Assembly (NCBI RefSeq): GCF_004310345.1
Contig: NZ_SISK01000002.1
Coordinates: 186,001-250,000 of the forward strand
Direction: 5' to 3'
DNA: 64,000 bases
From: Paracoccus subflavus
Lineage (GTDB): Bacteria; Pseudomonadota; Alphaproteobacteria; Rhodobacterales; Rhodobacteraceae
Shown: positions 52,450 through 60,951 of the stretch, piece after piece
How the letters are laid out: the number at the start of each line of letters is the position of its first letter
Position numbering within the stretch: the first letter of the stretch is position 1
Notes under the pieces: model-generated
Told to the model about the DNA's origin: nothing
The model's database searches: none
What the model saw: the letters and a program-made list of their open reading frames with translations, nothing else
Position numbers and translations under genes: made by a program

Positions 52450-53739
52450 ATGGCCGACACGACCGCCACGATCAGGATCAATGGTTCCGACTACGAATTG
52501 CCCGTCCTCAGCCCGACGCAGGGGCCGAAGGTGCTGGATATCCGCAAGCTATACGGGCAGGCGGACGTGTTCACCTATGATCCCGGCTTCACCTCGACCG
52601 CGAGTTGCGATTCCACCATCACGTATATCGACGGCGACAAGGGAGAGTTGTGGTATCGCGGCTATCCGATCGAGCAACTGGCCGAAAGATCGCATTATCT
52701 CGAGGTCTGCTATCTGCTGCTTTACGGCGAACTGCCTACGGCGGAACAGCAGGCCGATTTCGAACGCCGCATCACCCGGCACACCATGGTGCATGAACAG
52801 ATGCACAATTTCTTTCGCGGATTCCGCCGGGATGCGCACCCGATGGCGACCATGGTCGGTGTGGTGGGTGCGATGTCGGCCTTTTACCACGATTCGACCG
52901 ATGTCAACGATCCCTGGCAGCGCGAGGTCGCGGCGATCCGCCTGATCGCCAAGATGCCCACGATCGCGGCGATGGCCTATAAATATTCGATCGGCCAACC
53001 CTTCGTCTATCCGCAGAACGAACTGGATTACGCAGCCAACTTCCTGCACATGTGCTTTTCGGTTCCGGCCGAGAAATACAACGTCGATCCCGCCCTGGCC
53101 CGCGCCATGGATCGCATCTTCACCCTGCATGCCGATCATGAACAGAACGCGTCCACCTCGACCGTGCGGCTGGCCGGGTCGTCGGGGGCGAACCCCTTTG
53201 CCTGCATCGCGGCGGGCATCGCCTGTCTGTGGGGTCCGGCGCATGGCGGGGCCAACCAGGCCTGCCTCGAGATGCTGCGCGAGATCGGGTCCGTGGACCG
53301 GATCCCCGAATACATCGCCAAGGCCAAGGACAAGGACGATCCGTTCCGCCTGATGGGCTTTGGCCACCGCGTCTACAAGAACTTCGATCCCCGCGCCAAG
53401 GTGATGAAGGAATCCGCCGACGAGGTTCTGGATTTGCTGGGCATCCACGACAACCCGACCCTTCAGGTTGCCAAGGAACTGGAACGGATCGCGCTCGAGG
53501 ACGAATACTTCGTGTCCAAGAAGCTGTATCCCAATGTCGATTTCTATTCCGGCATCATTCTCGAGGCGATGGGCTTCCCGACCTCGATGTTCACGCCCAT
53601 CTTTGCCCTGTCGCGCACGGTTGGCTGGATCGCGCAGTGGAAGGAAATGATCGGCGATCCGCAGAACAGGATCGGCCGCCCGCGCCAGTTGTATGTGGGA
53701 CAGGATCGCCGCGACTATATCGACGTCGAGGCGCGCTGA
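52450..53739 (+). CDS. gltA: Citrate synthase
   Basis: First step of the TCA cycle. 429 residues, the hexameric bacterial type with an N-terminal strand domain ([20 protein letters not shown]). Catalytic histidines lie in [11 protein letters not shown] and [14 protein letters not shown], and the aspartate region is [17 protein letters not shown] Rho-independent terminator follows 17 bp after the stop. Highly conserved and unlikely to be anything else. Confidence 0.98.
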   Translation: MADTTATIRINGSDYELPVLSPTQGPKVLDIRKLYGQADVFTYDPGFTSTASCDSTITYIDGDKGELWYRGYPIEQLAERSHYLEVCYLLLYGELPTAEQQADFERRITRHTMVHEQMHNFFRGFRRDAHPMATMVGVVGAMSAFYHDSTDVNDPWQREVAAIRLIAKMPTIAAMAYKYSIGQPFVYPQNELDYAANFLHMCFSVPAEKYNVDPALARAMDRIFTLHADHEQNASTSTVRLAGSSGANPFACIAAGIACLWGPAHGGANQACLEMLREIGSVDRIPEYIAKAKDKDDPFRLMGFGHRVYKNFDPRAKVMKESADEVLDLLGIHDNPTLQVAKELERIALEDEYFVSKKLYPNVDFYSGIILEAMGFPTSMFTPIFALSRTVGWIAQWKEMIGDPQNRIGRPRQLYVGQDRRDYIDVEAR

Positions 53740-53755
53740 CCTGCGGCACCGGATG

Positions 53756-53779
53756 AAAGGCCCCTTCGGGGGCCTTTTT
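53756..53779 (+). terminator. Rho-independent terminator of gltA
   Basis: AAAGGCCCC (53756-53764) and GGGGCCTTT (53769-53777) pair around a TTCG loop, ending in a T run. The TTCG loop is exceptionally stable. Confidence 0.93.
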
Positions 53780-53826
53780 CATGACGCCCCTTGCGAAGGT
53801 GCCGGGCCGATGGCAAGGGAGCGGGC

Positions 53827-54477
53827 ATGACGGAAACATCAAAAATCGCGCTTGTGACGGGCGCATCACGCGGCCTGGGTGCCGCCTTGACCGAGGAATT
53901 GGCGACGCGGGGTTATCACGTTCTGGCGGTCGCGCGCACGGTCGGGGGGCTTGAGGAACTGGACGACCGCATCCGCCGCAAGGGCGGCGTCGCGACGCTC
54001 GCGCCCATGGACGTAAGCGAAGCGCCTGCGATGCAGCAACTGGCCCGGGCGATCCTGGACCGCTGGGGCGGGCTGGACATGTGGGCGCATTGCGCGATCC
54101 ACGCCGCCCCGCTGGCCCCCGCGTCGCATGTCGACGGCAAGGATTGGGCCAGGTCGGTCCTGGTCAACATGGACGTGACGCGGGGACTGATCGCGTTGTT
54201 GGAGCCGTTGCTGCGCGCACGAGGCGGCACGGCGCTGTTTTTCGACGATCCGCGTGCGGGACAAAAATTCTTTGGTGCCTATGGCGCGACCAAGGCGGGC
54301 CAGATCGCGCTTGCCCGCAGTTGGCAGGCCGAAACCGCCTCCCTTGGCCCGCGCGTGGTCATTGCCGAACCCACCCCGATGCCCACCGCCGTGCGGGCGC
54401 GGTTCTTTCCGGGCGAGGATCGGACGACGCTGACGCCCTGCAAGAACGAGGCGGTGCGGATTCTGGACGCATTATAG
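53827..54477 (+). CDS. Short-chain dehydrogenase/reductase with altered active site
   Basis: A 216-residue Rossmann protein. The cofactor motif VTGASRGLGAAL is intact, as is YGATK (catalytic Tyr and Lys). The usual NNAG reads AHCAIHA, and the strand before the active site, normally with the catalytic serine (ISS), reads LFFDDPRAG. With Asp in place of Ser, normal SDR chemistry may be lost or changed. ATG at 53827 follows AAGGGAG. It follows gltA; no pathway partner is adjacent. Confidence 0.85.
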   Translation: MTETSKIALVTGASRGLGAALTEELATRGYHVLAVARTVGGLEELDDRIRRKGGVATLAPMDVSEAPAMQQLARAILDRWGGLDMWAHCAIHAAPLAPASHVDGKDWARSVLVNMDVTRGLIALLEPLLRARGGTALFFDDPRAGQKFFGAYGATKAGQIALARSWQAETASLGPRVVIAEPTPMPTAVRARFFPGEDRTTLTPCKNEAVRILDAL

Positions 54478-54534
54478 GCTGGCGTCCCGTGCCGGCCAGG
54501 GATGCCTTGACCCCGGGCCCCTGCAAGGAGATTT

Positions 54535-56343
54535 TTACGAAGACGATCCGAGAGGCAGGGTTGCCTGCTGCAACCAGATACGCGTGTCGTCATCCAGATG
54601 GGGCGAAAGCGCATCCCGCACCTGCGCGTGATAGGCATCCAGCCAGTCGATTTCATCGCGCGACAGCGCGGCCATGTCGATCAGGCGGCGATCGATGGGA
54701 CACAGGGTCAACGTCTCGAATCCCAGCATGGTGCGGCCTGCCTCTGCTTCTGCCGGGCGGATCGCGACCAGGTTCTCGATACGAATGCCGAAGTTGCCTT
54801 CGCGGTAATAGCCCGGTTCGTTCGACAGGATCATGCCCGCTTCCAGCGGCAGGGTGCTGACGCGGCTGATGCGTGCCGGGCCTTCGTGGACACACAGTGC
54901 CGCGCCGACGCCGTGTCCGGTGCCATGGTCATAGTCCAGCCCCTGCGCCCAGAGATGCTGCCGCGCAAGCGCGTCCAGATGCGCGCCCGCGACGCCTTTC
55001 GGAAAGCGTGTCCGGCTGAGGGCGATCATGCCCCGCAGCACGGCGGTATAGGGAACCACGGCATCGGGCAGCGGATCGCCCAGCGGCACGGTGCGGGTGA
55101 TGTCGGTTGTCCCGTCGGGATATTGCCCGCCGGAATCGATCAGCAGCACCTCTCCCCGTGCAAGGCGGCGGTTGGTGGCGCGGGTGACGCGGTAATGGAC
55201 GATGGCGCCGTTCGGGCCTGCCCCGCAGATCGTGTCGAAGCTGATATCGGTGATACCCGCCTCGCGGCGCAGGGATTCCAGCTTTTCGACCACGTCGATC
55301 TCGGTCAGCCTGCCTGGGTCCTGTGCATCAAGCCAGGCCAGCAGCCGCGCCATGGCCACCCCGTCGCGCAGATGGGCTGCGCGCATCCCCACCAGTTCGG
55401 CGGGGTTTTTGCGCGCCTTGGGCAGGATCGCCGGATCCGGGGCGCGGGCGATCTGGGTATCGGCGCTTTCCAGCAGGCGAAAGGCGGCCTCGGGTGCGGT
55501 GGCGGGGTCGATGCGGACAGGCCCCTCCAGATCCAGCAGGGCGGGGGCCAGGCCCTCGGGGTGCAGGATCGCGACCTGATTGCCCAGATGGGCGCGCAAG
55601 GCGTCGTCGAACTTGGCCGGGTCAGTGAACAGCGCGACATGGCCATCGTCCGACAGGACCGCGAATGACTGCACCACCGGGTTCTTGGGCAGGTCGCTGC
55701 CCCGGATGTTCAACAGCCAGGATATGGAATCGGGCAGCGTCAGCAACGCCGCCGCTTGCCCGTCCTTGCGCAACTGGGCCGCCAGACGGGCGCGTTTGTC
55801 GGCCGCCGTTTCACCCGCAACGCTGTCGTCATGGATGCGCGCCCGGCCCACCGGGGGGGCGGGGCGGTCGGTCCATATCTGATCGACGGGATTGCGGTCC
55901 ACGGCGATCAGGCCGATGCCGCTGTCGATCAGGGCCTTGTCCAGGGTTTCAACCTCCTGCCGGGTGTGCAGCCAGGGATCAAATCCGACACGTCCCCCAG
56001 CGGGCAACGCATCCCTCAGCCAGTCCGAAGGCCTGGTTTCGGGCCAGGCAACCGGGGTGAAATGGTCCGGATCAACCTGCCCCTTGACCTGAACGCGATA
56101 ACGCCCGTCGATGAACAGGCCCGCGCGGTCCCTGGTCACGATGGCAAAGCCGGCGCTGCCGGTGAACCCGGTCAGCCACCCCAGCCGCGCATCGGCATCG
56201 GCCACGTATTCGCCCTGATGGGCATCGGCGCGCGGTATGATGAAGGCGTCCAGGCCGTCGGCCGCCATCTGCACGCGCAAGCTGGCCAGGCGGGCGGCGT
56301 GATCGGCCCGGACCGGCGCGTCGTCGAAGGTCTGAAAGCTCAC
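54535..56343 (-). CDS. Aminopeptidase P family (M24B) metallopeptidase
   Basis: A 602-residue Xaa-Pro aminopeptidase like eukaryotic APP1. Two creatinase N-like domains (FIIPRADAHQGEYVADAD, WLTGFTGSAGFAIV) precede the pita-bread domain, whose metal ligands lie in LLIDSGGQYPDGTTDITRT (two Asp), HGTGHGVGAALCVHEGP (His), LSNEPGYYREGNFGIRIEN (two Glu). Releases N-terminal residues before proline. The start overlaps the stop of the UPF0173 gene (ATGA). Confidence 0.93.
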   Translation of the reverse strand: MSFQTFDDAPVRADHAARLASLRVQMAADGLDAFIIPRADAHQGEYVADADARLGWLTGFTGSAGFAIVTRDRAGLFIDGRYRVQVKGQVDPDHFTPVAWPETRPSDWLRDALPAGGRVGFDPWLHTRQEVETLDKALIDSGIGLIAVDRNPVDQIWTDRPAPPVGRARIHDDSVAGETAADKRARLAAQLRKDGQAAALLTLPDSISWLLNIRGSDLPKNPVVQSFAVLSDDGHVALFTDPAKFDDALRAHLGNQVAILHPEGLAPALLDLEGPVRIDPATAPEAAFRLLESADTQIARAPDPAILPKARKNPAELVGMRAAHLRDGVAMARLLAWLDAQDPGRLTEIDVVEKLESLRREAGITDISFDTICGAGPNGAIVHYRVTRATNRRLARGEVLLIDSGGQYPDGTTDITRTVPLGDPLPDAVVPYTAVLRGMIALSRTRFPKGVAGAHLDALARQHLWAQGLDYDHGTGHGVGAALCVHEGPARISRVSTLPLEAGMILSNEPGYYREGNFGIRIENLVAIRPAEAEAGRTMLGFETLTLCPIDRRLIDMAALSRDEIDWLDAYHAQVRDALSPHLDDDTRIWLQQATLPLGSSS

Positions 56344-57032
56344 AACGTGATCGCCTTCATCACCTCGGGTTCGATCACCTGAACGCCCGGCAAACCCTCG
56401 ATCAGCGCCTGGGCTGATTGTTCCAGCAAAGGGAAGGTCTTGTAATGGCAGGGAATCACGGACTTGAAGTCGAAATACTTTCTGGCCGCCCAGGCCGCGC
56501 GCTTCATGTCCATGGTAAAGTGCCCGCCCGCGCAGAGAATGCCGATATCCGGCTGGTGGTATTCGCCCATCCAGGCCATGTCCGCCATGATGTCAGTGTC
56601 GCCCGAAACATAGATCACATGGCCTTCGCCCGCGATCATGTAGCCCGATTCGTGACCTGCATAGATCGGCCCGTCGGCGCCTTCGATCGAACTGGAATGG
56701 CTGGCATTCACCATCGTCACCTGCGCCCCGCCCAGATCGACGGTGCCGCCCTTGTTGAAGCCGATGCCGACGATGTCGTGATGGGTGGCCCAGGTGTTGA
56801 TCAGGTCATAGATGCCCGCCACCGGGATCTTCAGTTCCTTGGCAATGGCCAGCGCGTCGCCGGAATGATCGCCATGGCCGTGGGTCAGCAGAATGTGGGT
56901 CGCGCCCCGGACAGCCTCGTCTCGCCGATCCTCGGGGAAAACCGGGTTTCCGGAAATCCAGGGGTCGATCAGGATGACAGCATCCTCGATTTCCAGGCGA
57001 AAGCCGGAATGTCCAAGCCAGAACAGTTTCAT
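56340..57032 (-). CDS. UPF0173 metal-dependent hydrolase (metallo-beta-lactamase fold)
   Basis: A 230-residue cytoplasmic protein. MKLFWLGHSGFRLEIEDAVI, ILLTHGHGDHSGDAL with the HxHxDH zinc site, YVSGDTDIMADM and VIPCHYKTFPLLEQ are UPF0173 hallmarks. The substrate is unknown. The ATG at 57032 follows AGGAGG. It is coupled to the M24B peptidase gene. Unlike the COG2220 protein at 1341 it has no export signal. Confidence 0.92.
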   Translation of the reverse strand: MKLFWLGHSGFRLEIEDAVILIDPWISGNPVFPEDRRDEAVRGATHILLTHGHGDHSGDALAIAKELKIPVAGIYDLINTWATHHDIVGIGFNKGGTVDLGGAQVTMVNASHSSSIEGADGPIYAGHESGYMIAGEGHVIYVSGDTDIMADMAWMGEYHQPDIGILCAGGHFTMDMKRAAWAARKYFDFKSVIPCHYKTFPLLEQSAQALIEGLPGVQVIEPEVMKAITL

Positions 57033-57093
57033 CGCGTCCTCCTGCGGGTGTCGGGAACAGGTTAGCGGCGGGGCCGGGCGCTGACCAGACGGG

Positions 57094-58830
57094 TCAGACG
57101 GGGGCCGCATCCTCCAGCCGCAGGCGCAGGCGTTCGCGCCCGTTCCAGGTGGACAGATCCAGCCTTCCCGCAAGATGGAACCGCCGCCCCCGCGCACCGA
57201 TCAGTGCGGGCCCCAGCGGGCCGTTCATGGCGCCCCAGGCGACGGCCTCCAACGCCGGACCGCCCGCACTGCGGAACGACAGGCGCAGGTGGCTGTCGCC
57301 CATGGTGCCGGCGCTGTGGATCATCTGGTCGGCAAAGGCGAAACGCGGCGCCGGGGCGGCCTGGCCGAAAGGGCCCGCATCCTCGATCTGGCGATAGAGC
57401 TGCGGCGTGGCGCCCGCGCATTCCATCAGGCCGGAAATGCGCAGGTCGCGCGCGCCGCTGCGCTGTGCCAGATCGGCCGCGATCAGGTCCGACAGGCGGG
57501 CCATGGCGGCGGGGATTTTCTCCTCGGCCACGGTCAGCCCGGCGGCCATCATGTGCCCGCCGCCCTTGATCAGCAGGCCTTCGTCCGCAAGGCGGTGAAT
57601 GACGCGACCCAGATCGACGCCCGGAACCGAGCGGGCCGAACCCTTGCCGATCCCGTTTTCGATGCCGATCACCACCGAGGGCAGGTCCGTTGCCTCCTTG
57701 ATCCGGGCGGCGACGATGCCCACGACGCCCGGATGCCAGCCCTGGCCCGCCGCCCAGGACAGGCCGGCATCGCCCCGCGCCTCGACCTGTGCCAGGGCCT
57801 CGTCTCGGACGGCGGCTTCGATGGCACGGCGGTCGCGGTTCAGCGCGTCCAGTTCGGCGGCCAGTCGCCCCGCCTCGCGTGGGTCGCGACAGGCCAGGCA
57901 CCGCGCGCCCAGATCGGCACGACCCACCCGGCCGCCCGCATTGATGCGCGGCCCCAACAGAAAACCCAGGTGAAAGGCGCCCGGCGGGCCATCCAGACGC
58001 GCCACGTCGGACAGGGCCACCAGACCGGGGCGGTTGCGGCGGGCCATGATCGCCAAGCCCTGCCGCACAAAGGCGCGGTTGACGCCGATCAGGGGCGCAA
58101 CGTCGGCCACCGTCGCCAGGGCCACCAGATCCAGCAGTGCCATGAGATCGGGTTCGGGCCGTCCCATGCCGCGCAGCACGCGGCCCGCCTGCACCAGCGT
58201 CAGAAACACGACGCCGGCGGCGCACAGGTGGCCCAGAGAGCCGTCCTCATCCGCGCGGTTGGGATTCACGACCGCCAGGGCAGGAGGCAGGATCGCGCCG
58301 CCCAGATGGTGATCCAGAACGATGATATCGGTGCCCCCCGCATCGGTCAGGGCATCATGGCTCAGCGTTCCGCAATCCACGCAGACGATCAGGTCGTGAT
58401 CCCCCGCAAGCGCCGCCATCGCAGGGCCATTCGGGCCGTAGCCCTCGTCAATGCGGTCCGGAATATACAGGGTCGCGTCGCGGCCCTGTCCGCGCAGCCA
58501 GTCCAGCAGCAGGGCCGCCGAACTGCCGCCGTCCACGTCGTAATCGGCAAAGATGGCGATGCGCTCGGCATTGACCGTGGCCGCCACCAGCCTTTCCGCC
58601 GCGACGCCCATGTCGCGAAGCGACAGCGGATCGGGCAGCAGTTCGCGCAGGCGGGGCGTCAGGAAGCCTTCAGCACCCTCGGCCTCGACCCCGCGTTCGG
58701 CCAGGATGCGCGCAACGGCCAGGGGCAGGCCTGCACGTTGGGCCAGCCCTTCTGCCAGACGGTCGGCAGCGGCATCCGGGCCGACCCACCGCCGACCCGT
58801 CAGCGATCGCTCGATGCCCAGAAACGTCAC
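57094..58830 (-). CDS. recJ: Single-stranded-DNA-specific exonuclease RecJ
   Basis: 5'-3' exonuclease of recombination and repair. 578 residues. DHH-family motifs: IAIFADYDVDGGSSAALLL, CVDCGTLSHD, IIVLDHHLG; DHHA1 domain: RINAGGRVGRADLG and GKGSARSVPGVDL, ending in the nucleic-acid-binding KGGGHMMAAGLTV region and an OB fold. The start is GTG at 58830 with GAAGG upstream, giving the usual N-terminus; the frame open further upstream runs into glpX. It follows glpX on the same strand. Confidence 0.94.
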   Translation of the reverse strand: MTFLGIERSLTGRRWVGPDAAADRLAEGLAQRAGLPLAVARILAERGVEAEGAEGFLTPRLRELLPDPLSLRDMGVAAERLVAATVNAERIAIFADYDVDGGSSAALLLDWLRGQGRDATLYIPDRIDEGYGPNGPAMAALAGDHDLIVCVDCGTLSHDALTDAGGTDIIVLDHHLGGAILPPALAVVNPNRADEDGSLGHLCAAGVVFLTLVQAGRVLRGMGRPEPDLMALLDLVALATVADVAPLIGVNRAFVRQGLAIMARRNRPGLVALSDVARLDGPPGAFHLGFLLGPRINAGGRVGRADLGARCLACRDPREAGRLAAELDALNRDRRAIEAAVRDEALAQVEARGDAGLSWAAGQGWHPGVVGIVAARIKEATDLPSVVIGIENGIGKGSARSVPGVDLGRVIHRLADEGLLIKGGGHMMAAGLTVAEEKIPAAMARLSDLIAADLAQRSGARDLRISGLMECAGATPQLYRQIEDAGPFGQAAPAPRFAFADQMIHSAGTMGDSHLRLSFRSAGGPALEAVAWGAMNGPLGPALIGARGRRFHLAGRLDLSTWNGRERLRLRLEDAAPV

Positions 58831-58869
58831 GCCTGCACCTTCTTTGTTGCCCAAATACCCTTGGGGGCG

Positions 58870-58901
58870 CGCGCGGCACGCGCGGCGGGGGCGAAGCCCC
58901 C
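58870..58901 (-). terminator. Two tandem GC hairpins between glpX and recJ
   Basis: GGGGGC (58887-58892) pairs with GCCCCC (58896-58901) directly after the glpX stop codon, and CGCGCG (58870-58875) pairs with CGCGCG (58879-58884). They could attenuate or process the glpX-recJ transcript, or be one copy of a dispersed intergenic element; only one copy is in this window. Confidence 0.45.
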
Positions 58902-59867
58902 TTACTTCAGCGGGTTGCGATAGATCATCCGGCGCACCGATCCGGTCTTGGATCGCATCAGGATGGTTTCGGTCGTCAGATAGCCGGGCTCGCGCTTGAC
59001 CCCGGCCACGATGGACCCGTTCGTGACCCCGGTGGCTGCAAAGATGACGTCGCCCGTGACCAGTTCGTCCCGCGCATAGATGCGATCCAGATCGGCGATG
59101 CCTGCCTTGCGGGCCCGGCCGCGTTCGTCGTCGTTGCGAAACAGCAGCTTGCCCCACATCTGCCCGCCCATGCATTTCAGCGCCGATGCCGCCAGCACAC
59201 CTTCGGGCGCGCCGCCCGAGCCCATGTACATGTCAATGCCGGTCAGATCGGCCTCGGCGCAGTGGATCACCCCCGCCACGTCGCCATCGGTGATCAGCCG
59301 GATCGCGGCGCCGGTGGACCGCACCTCGGCCACCAGATCCTCGTGGCGCGGACGTTCCAGGATGCACACGGTGATGTCGCTGTTTTCGCAGCCGCGCGCC
59401 TTGGCCAGGGCGCGCACCCGCTCGGAGGGCGTCATCTCCAGGCTGACCACATCGACCGGATAGCCCGGCCCGATTGCCAGCTTTTCCATATACACGTCCG
59501 GCGCGTGCAGCAGCGTGCCGCGCGGTGCCATGGCGATCACCGTCAGGGCGTTCGGCATATCCTTTGCCGTCAGGGTCGTGCCTTCCAGCGGGTCAAGGGC
59601 GATGTCCACCTCGGGGCCTTCGCCGGTGCCGACCTCCTCGCCGATGTACAACATCGGCGCCTCGTCCCGTTCGCCCTCGCCGATCACAACGACACCCTTG
59701 ATGTCCAGCATGTTCAACTGGTCGCGCATGGCATTCACGGCGGCCTGGTCGGCGGCCTTTTCATCGCCACGTCCGATCAATCGGGCCGATGCATGGGCCG
59801 CAGCCTCGCTGACGCGGGCCAGGCCCAGCGAAAGCATCCGGTCGTTGAAATCCTTGGGCGCGGTCAT
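58902..59867 (-). CDS. glpX: Class II fructose-1,6-bisphosphatase
   Basis: Gluconeogenic and Calvin-type phosphatase of 321 residues. VVIGEGERDEAPMLYIGEEV, VDIALDPLEGTTL (lithium-sensitive phosphatase metal site), VAGVIHCAEADLTGIDMYMG, GGAPEGVLAASALKCMGGQM are all diagnostic. The ATG at 59867 has AAGGGA seven bases upstream and is chosen over the ATG at 59873. It is followed by recJ. Confidence 0.96.
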   Translation of the reverse strand: MTAPKDFNDRMLSLGLARVSEAAAHASARLIGRGDEKAADQAAVNAMRDQLNMLDIKGVVVIGEGERDEAPMLYIGEEVGTGEGPEVDIALDPLEGTTLTAKDMPNALTVIAMAPRGTLLHAPDVYMEKLAIGPGYPVDVVSLEMTPSERVRALAKARGCENSDITVCILERPRHEDLVAEVRSTGAAIRLITDGDVAGVIHCAEADLTGIDMYMGSGGAPEGVLAASALKCMGGQMWGKLLFRNDDERGRARKAGIADLDRIYARDELVTGDVIFAATGVTNGSIVAGVKREPGYLTTETILMRSKTGSVRRMIYRNPLK

Positions 59868-59945
59868 GTCCATCCCTTTTTGACGCAGGTCCGCCCGGTT
59901 TCTACGCCCCCCCCGGCGCGGCGGCAAGCCCGAGGGGGCCAAAGC

Positions 59946-60197
59946 TCAGGTCTCGGACAGATCCAGCGCCAGGGCATGGATGCGCGGCACGATGTCGCCA
60001 AGGGTCCGGTGGACCAGCCGGTGTTGCTGGACACGGCCAAGCCCGGCAAAGGCAGGGCTTGCCATGCGGATTCGGAAATGGGTCTGGCCCCCGTCGCGGT
60101 ATCCGGCATGGCCGCGATGGCTTTCGCTTTCGTCGATCACCTCCAGCCGGGTGGGGTGCAGGGCGGACAGTTTGTCGCGCATTTCATCGGCAATCAT
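59946..60197 (-). CDS. BolA family protein
   Basis: An 83-residue BolA-fold protein: EMRDKLSALHPTRLEVIDES near the N-terminus, THFRIRMASPAFAGLGRVQQ and HRLVHRTLGDIVPRIHALAL. BolA proteins pair with monothiol glutaredoxins in [2Fe-2S] handling; H(A/G)GYRDGGQTHF supplies the likely histidine ligand. It is divergent from the J-domain gene, a conserved pair in Rhodobacteraceae. Confidence 0.93.
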   Translation of the reverse strand: MIADEMRDKLSALHPTRLEVIDESESHRGHAGYRDGGQTHFRIRMASPAFAGLGRVQQHRLVHRTLGDIVPRIHALALDLSET

Positions 60198-60266
60198 CCG
60201 TCAAGACCTTTCATGTCGCGACAAAAACCCTAAACTGCTGCCTTCGAGTCGCAAAGGTGCCCCGGA

Positions 60267-60893
60267 ATGAGCAAAAACGACCCGTTCGGCTTTGATATTT
60301 CGGCCGCAAAGGACAAAAAGCGCAAGACCAAGGGCCGTCGCGGCATGTCCGGCGCCTTCGAAACCTCGACCCGGATCTGCGACAAGCAGGATTGCGACGA
60401 GCCGGGCCAGTACCGCGCGCCGAAAAACCCGCGGCATCTGGATGACTATTTCTGGTTCTGCAAGGAACACGTACGCGAATACAACGCGAACTGGAATTAC
60501 TTCCAGGGTCAGTCCGAGGAAGAGTTCCAGCAGTTCATCGACAATGCGACCGTGTGGGAACGTCCCACGAAGCCCTTTGGCCGGGCTGCGCAAGAGGGGA
60601 AATGGGCCCGCCACGGCATCAGCGACCCGCTGGAAATCCTGGGCGCCAACGGCACCGCCCCCGAGGCGCGGGCCAAGGCCAACCGCAAGCTGCCCCCGAC
60701 CGAGCGCAAGGCACTGGATATTCTGGAAGCCAAGGACACCTGGACCCGCGCCGAGATTCGCAAGCAGTACAAGTCCCTGGTCAAGGATCTGCATCCCGAC
60801 ATGAACGGCGGCGACCGCTCCGACGAGGATCGGCTGGCCGAGGTGGTCTGGGCCTGGGATCAGGTCAAGGACAGCCGGTATTTCAAGGACTGA
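60267..60893 (+). CDS. J-domain (DnaJ-like) protein with C-terminal J domain
   Basis: A 208-residue co-chaperone-like protein. The J domain is at the C-terminus (about 150-205) with the HPD motif in VKDLHPDMNGGDRS, and would stimulate an Hsp70 ATPase. The N-terminal half carries cysteines in RICDKQDCDEPGQYRAP and YFWFCKEHVREYN that might bind zinc. No Gly/Phe or standard zinc-finger domain is present, so it is not DnaJ itself. Divergent from the BolA gene across 69 bp. Confidence 0.9.
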   Translation: MSKNDPFGFDISAAKDKKRKTKGRRGMSGAFETSTRICDKQDCDEPGQYRAPKNPRHLDDYFWFCKEHVREYNANWNYFQGQSEEEFQQFIDNATVWERPTKPFGRAAQEGKWARHGISDPLEILGANGTAPEARAKANRKLPPTERKALDILEAKDTWTRAEIRKQYKSLVKDLHPDMNGGDRSDEDRLAEVVWAWDQVKDSRYFKD

Positions 60894-60951
60894 CACCCTG
60901 TCAGGGGGCTGCCGCCCTGTCCTTTATGGATAGGGAGAGAACGAACCTGTC

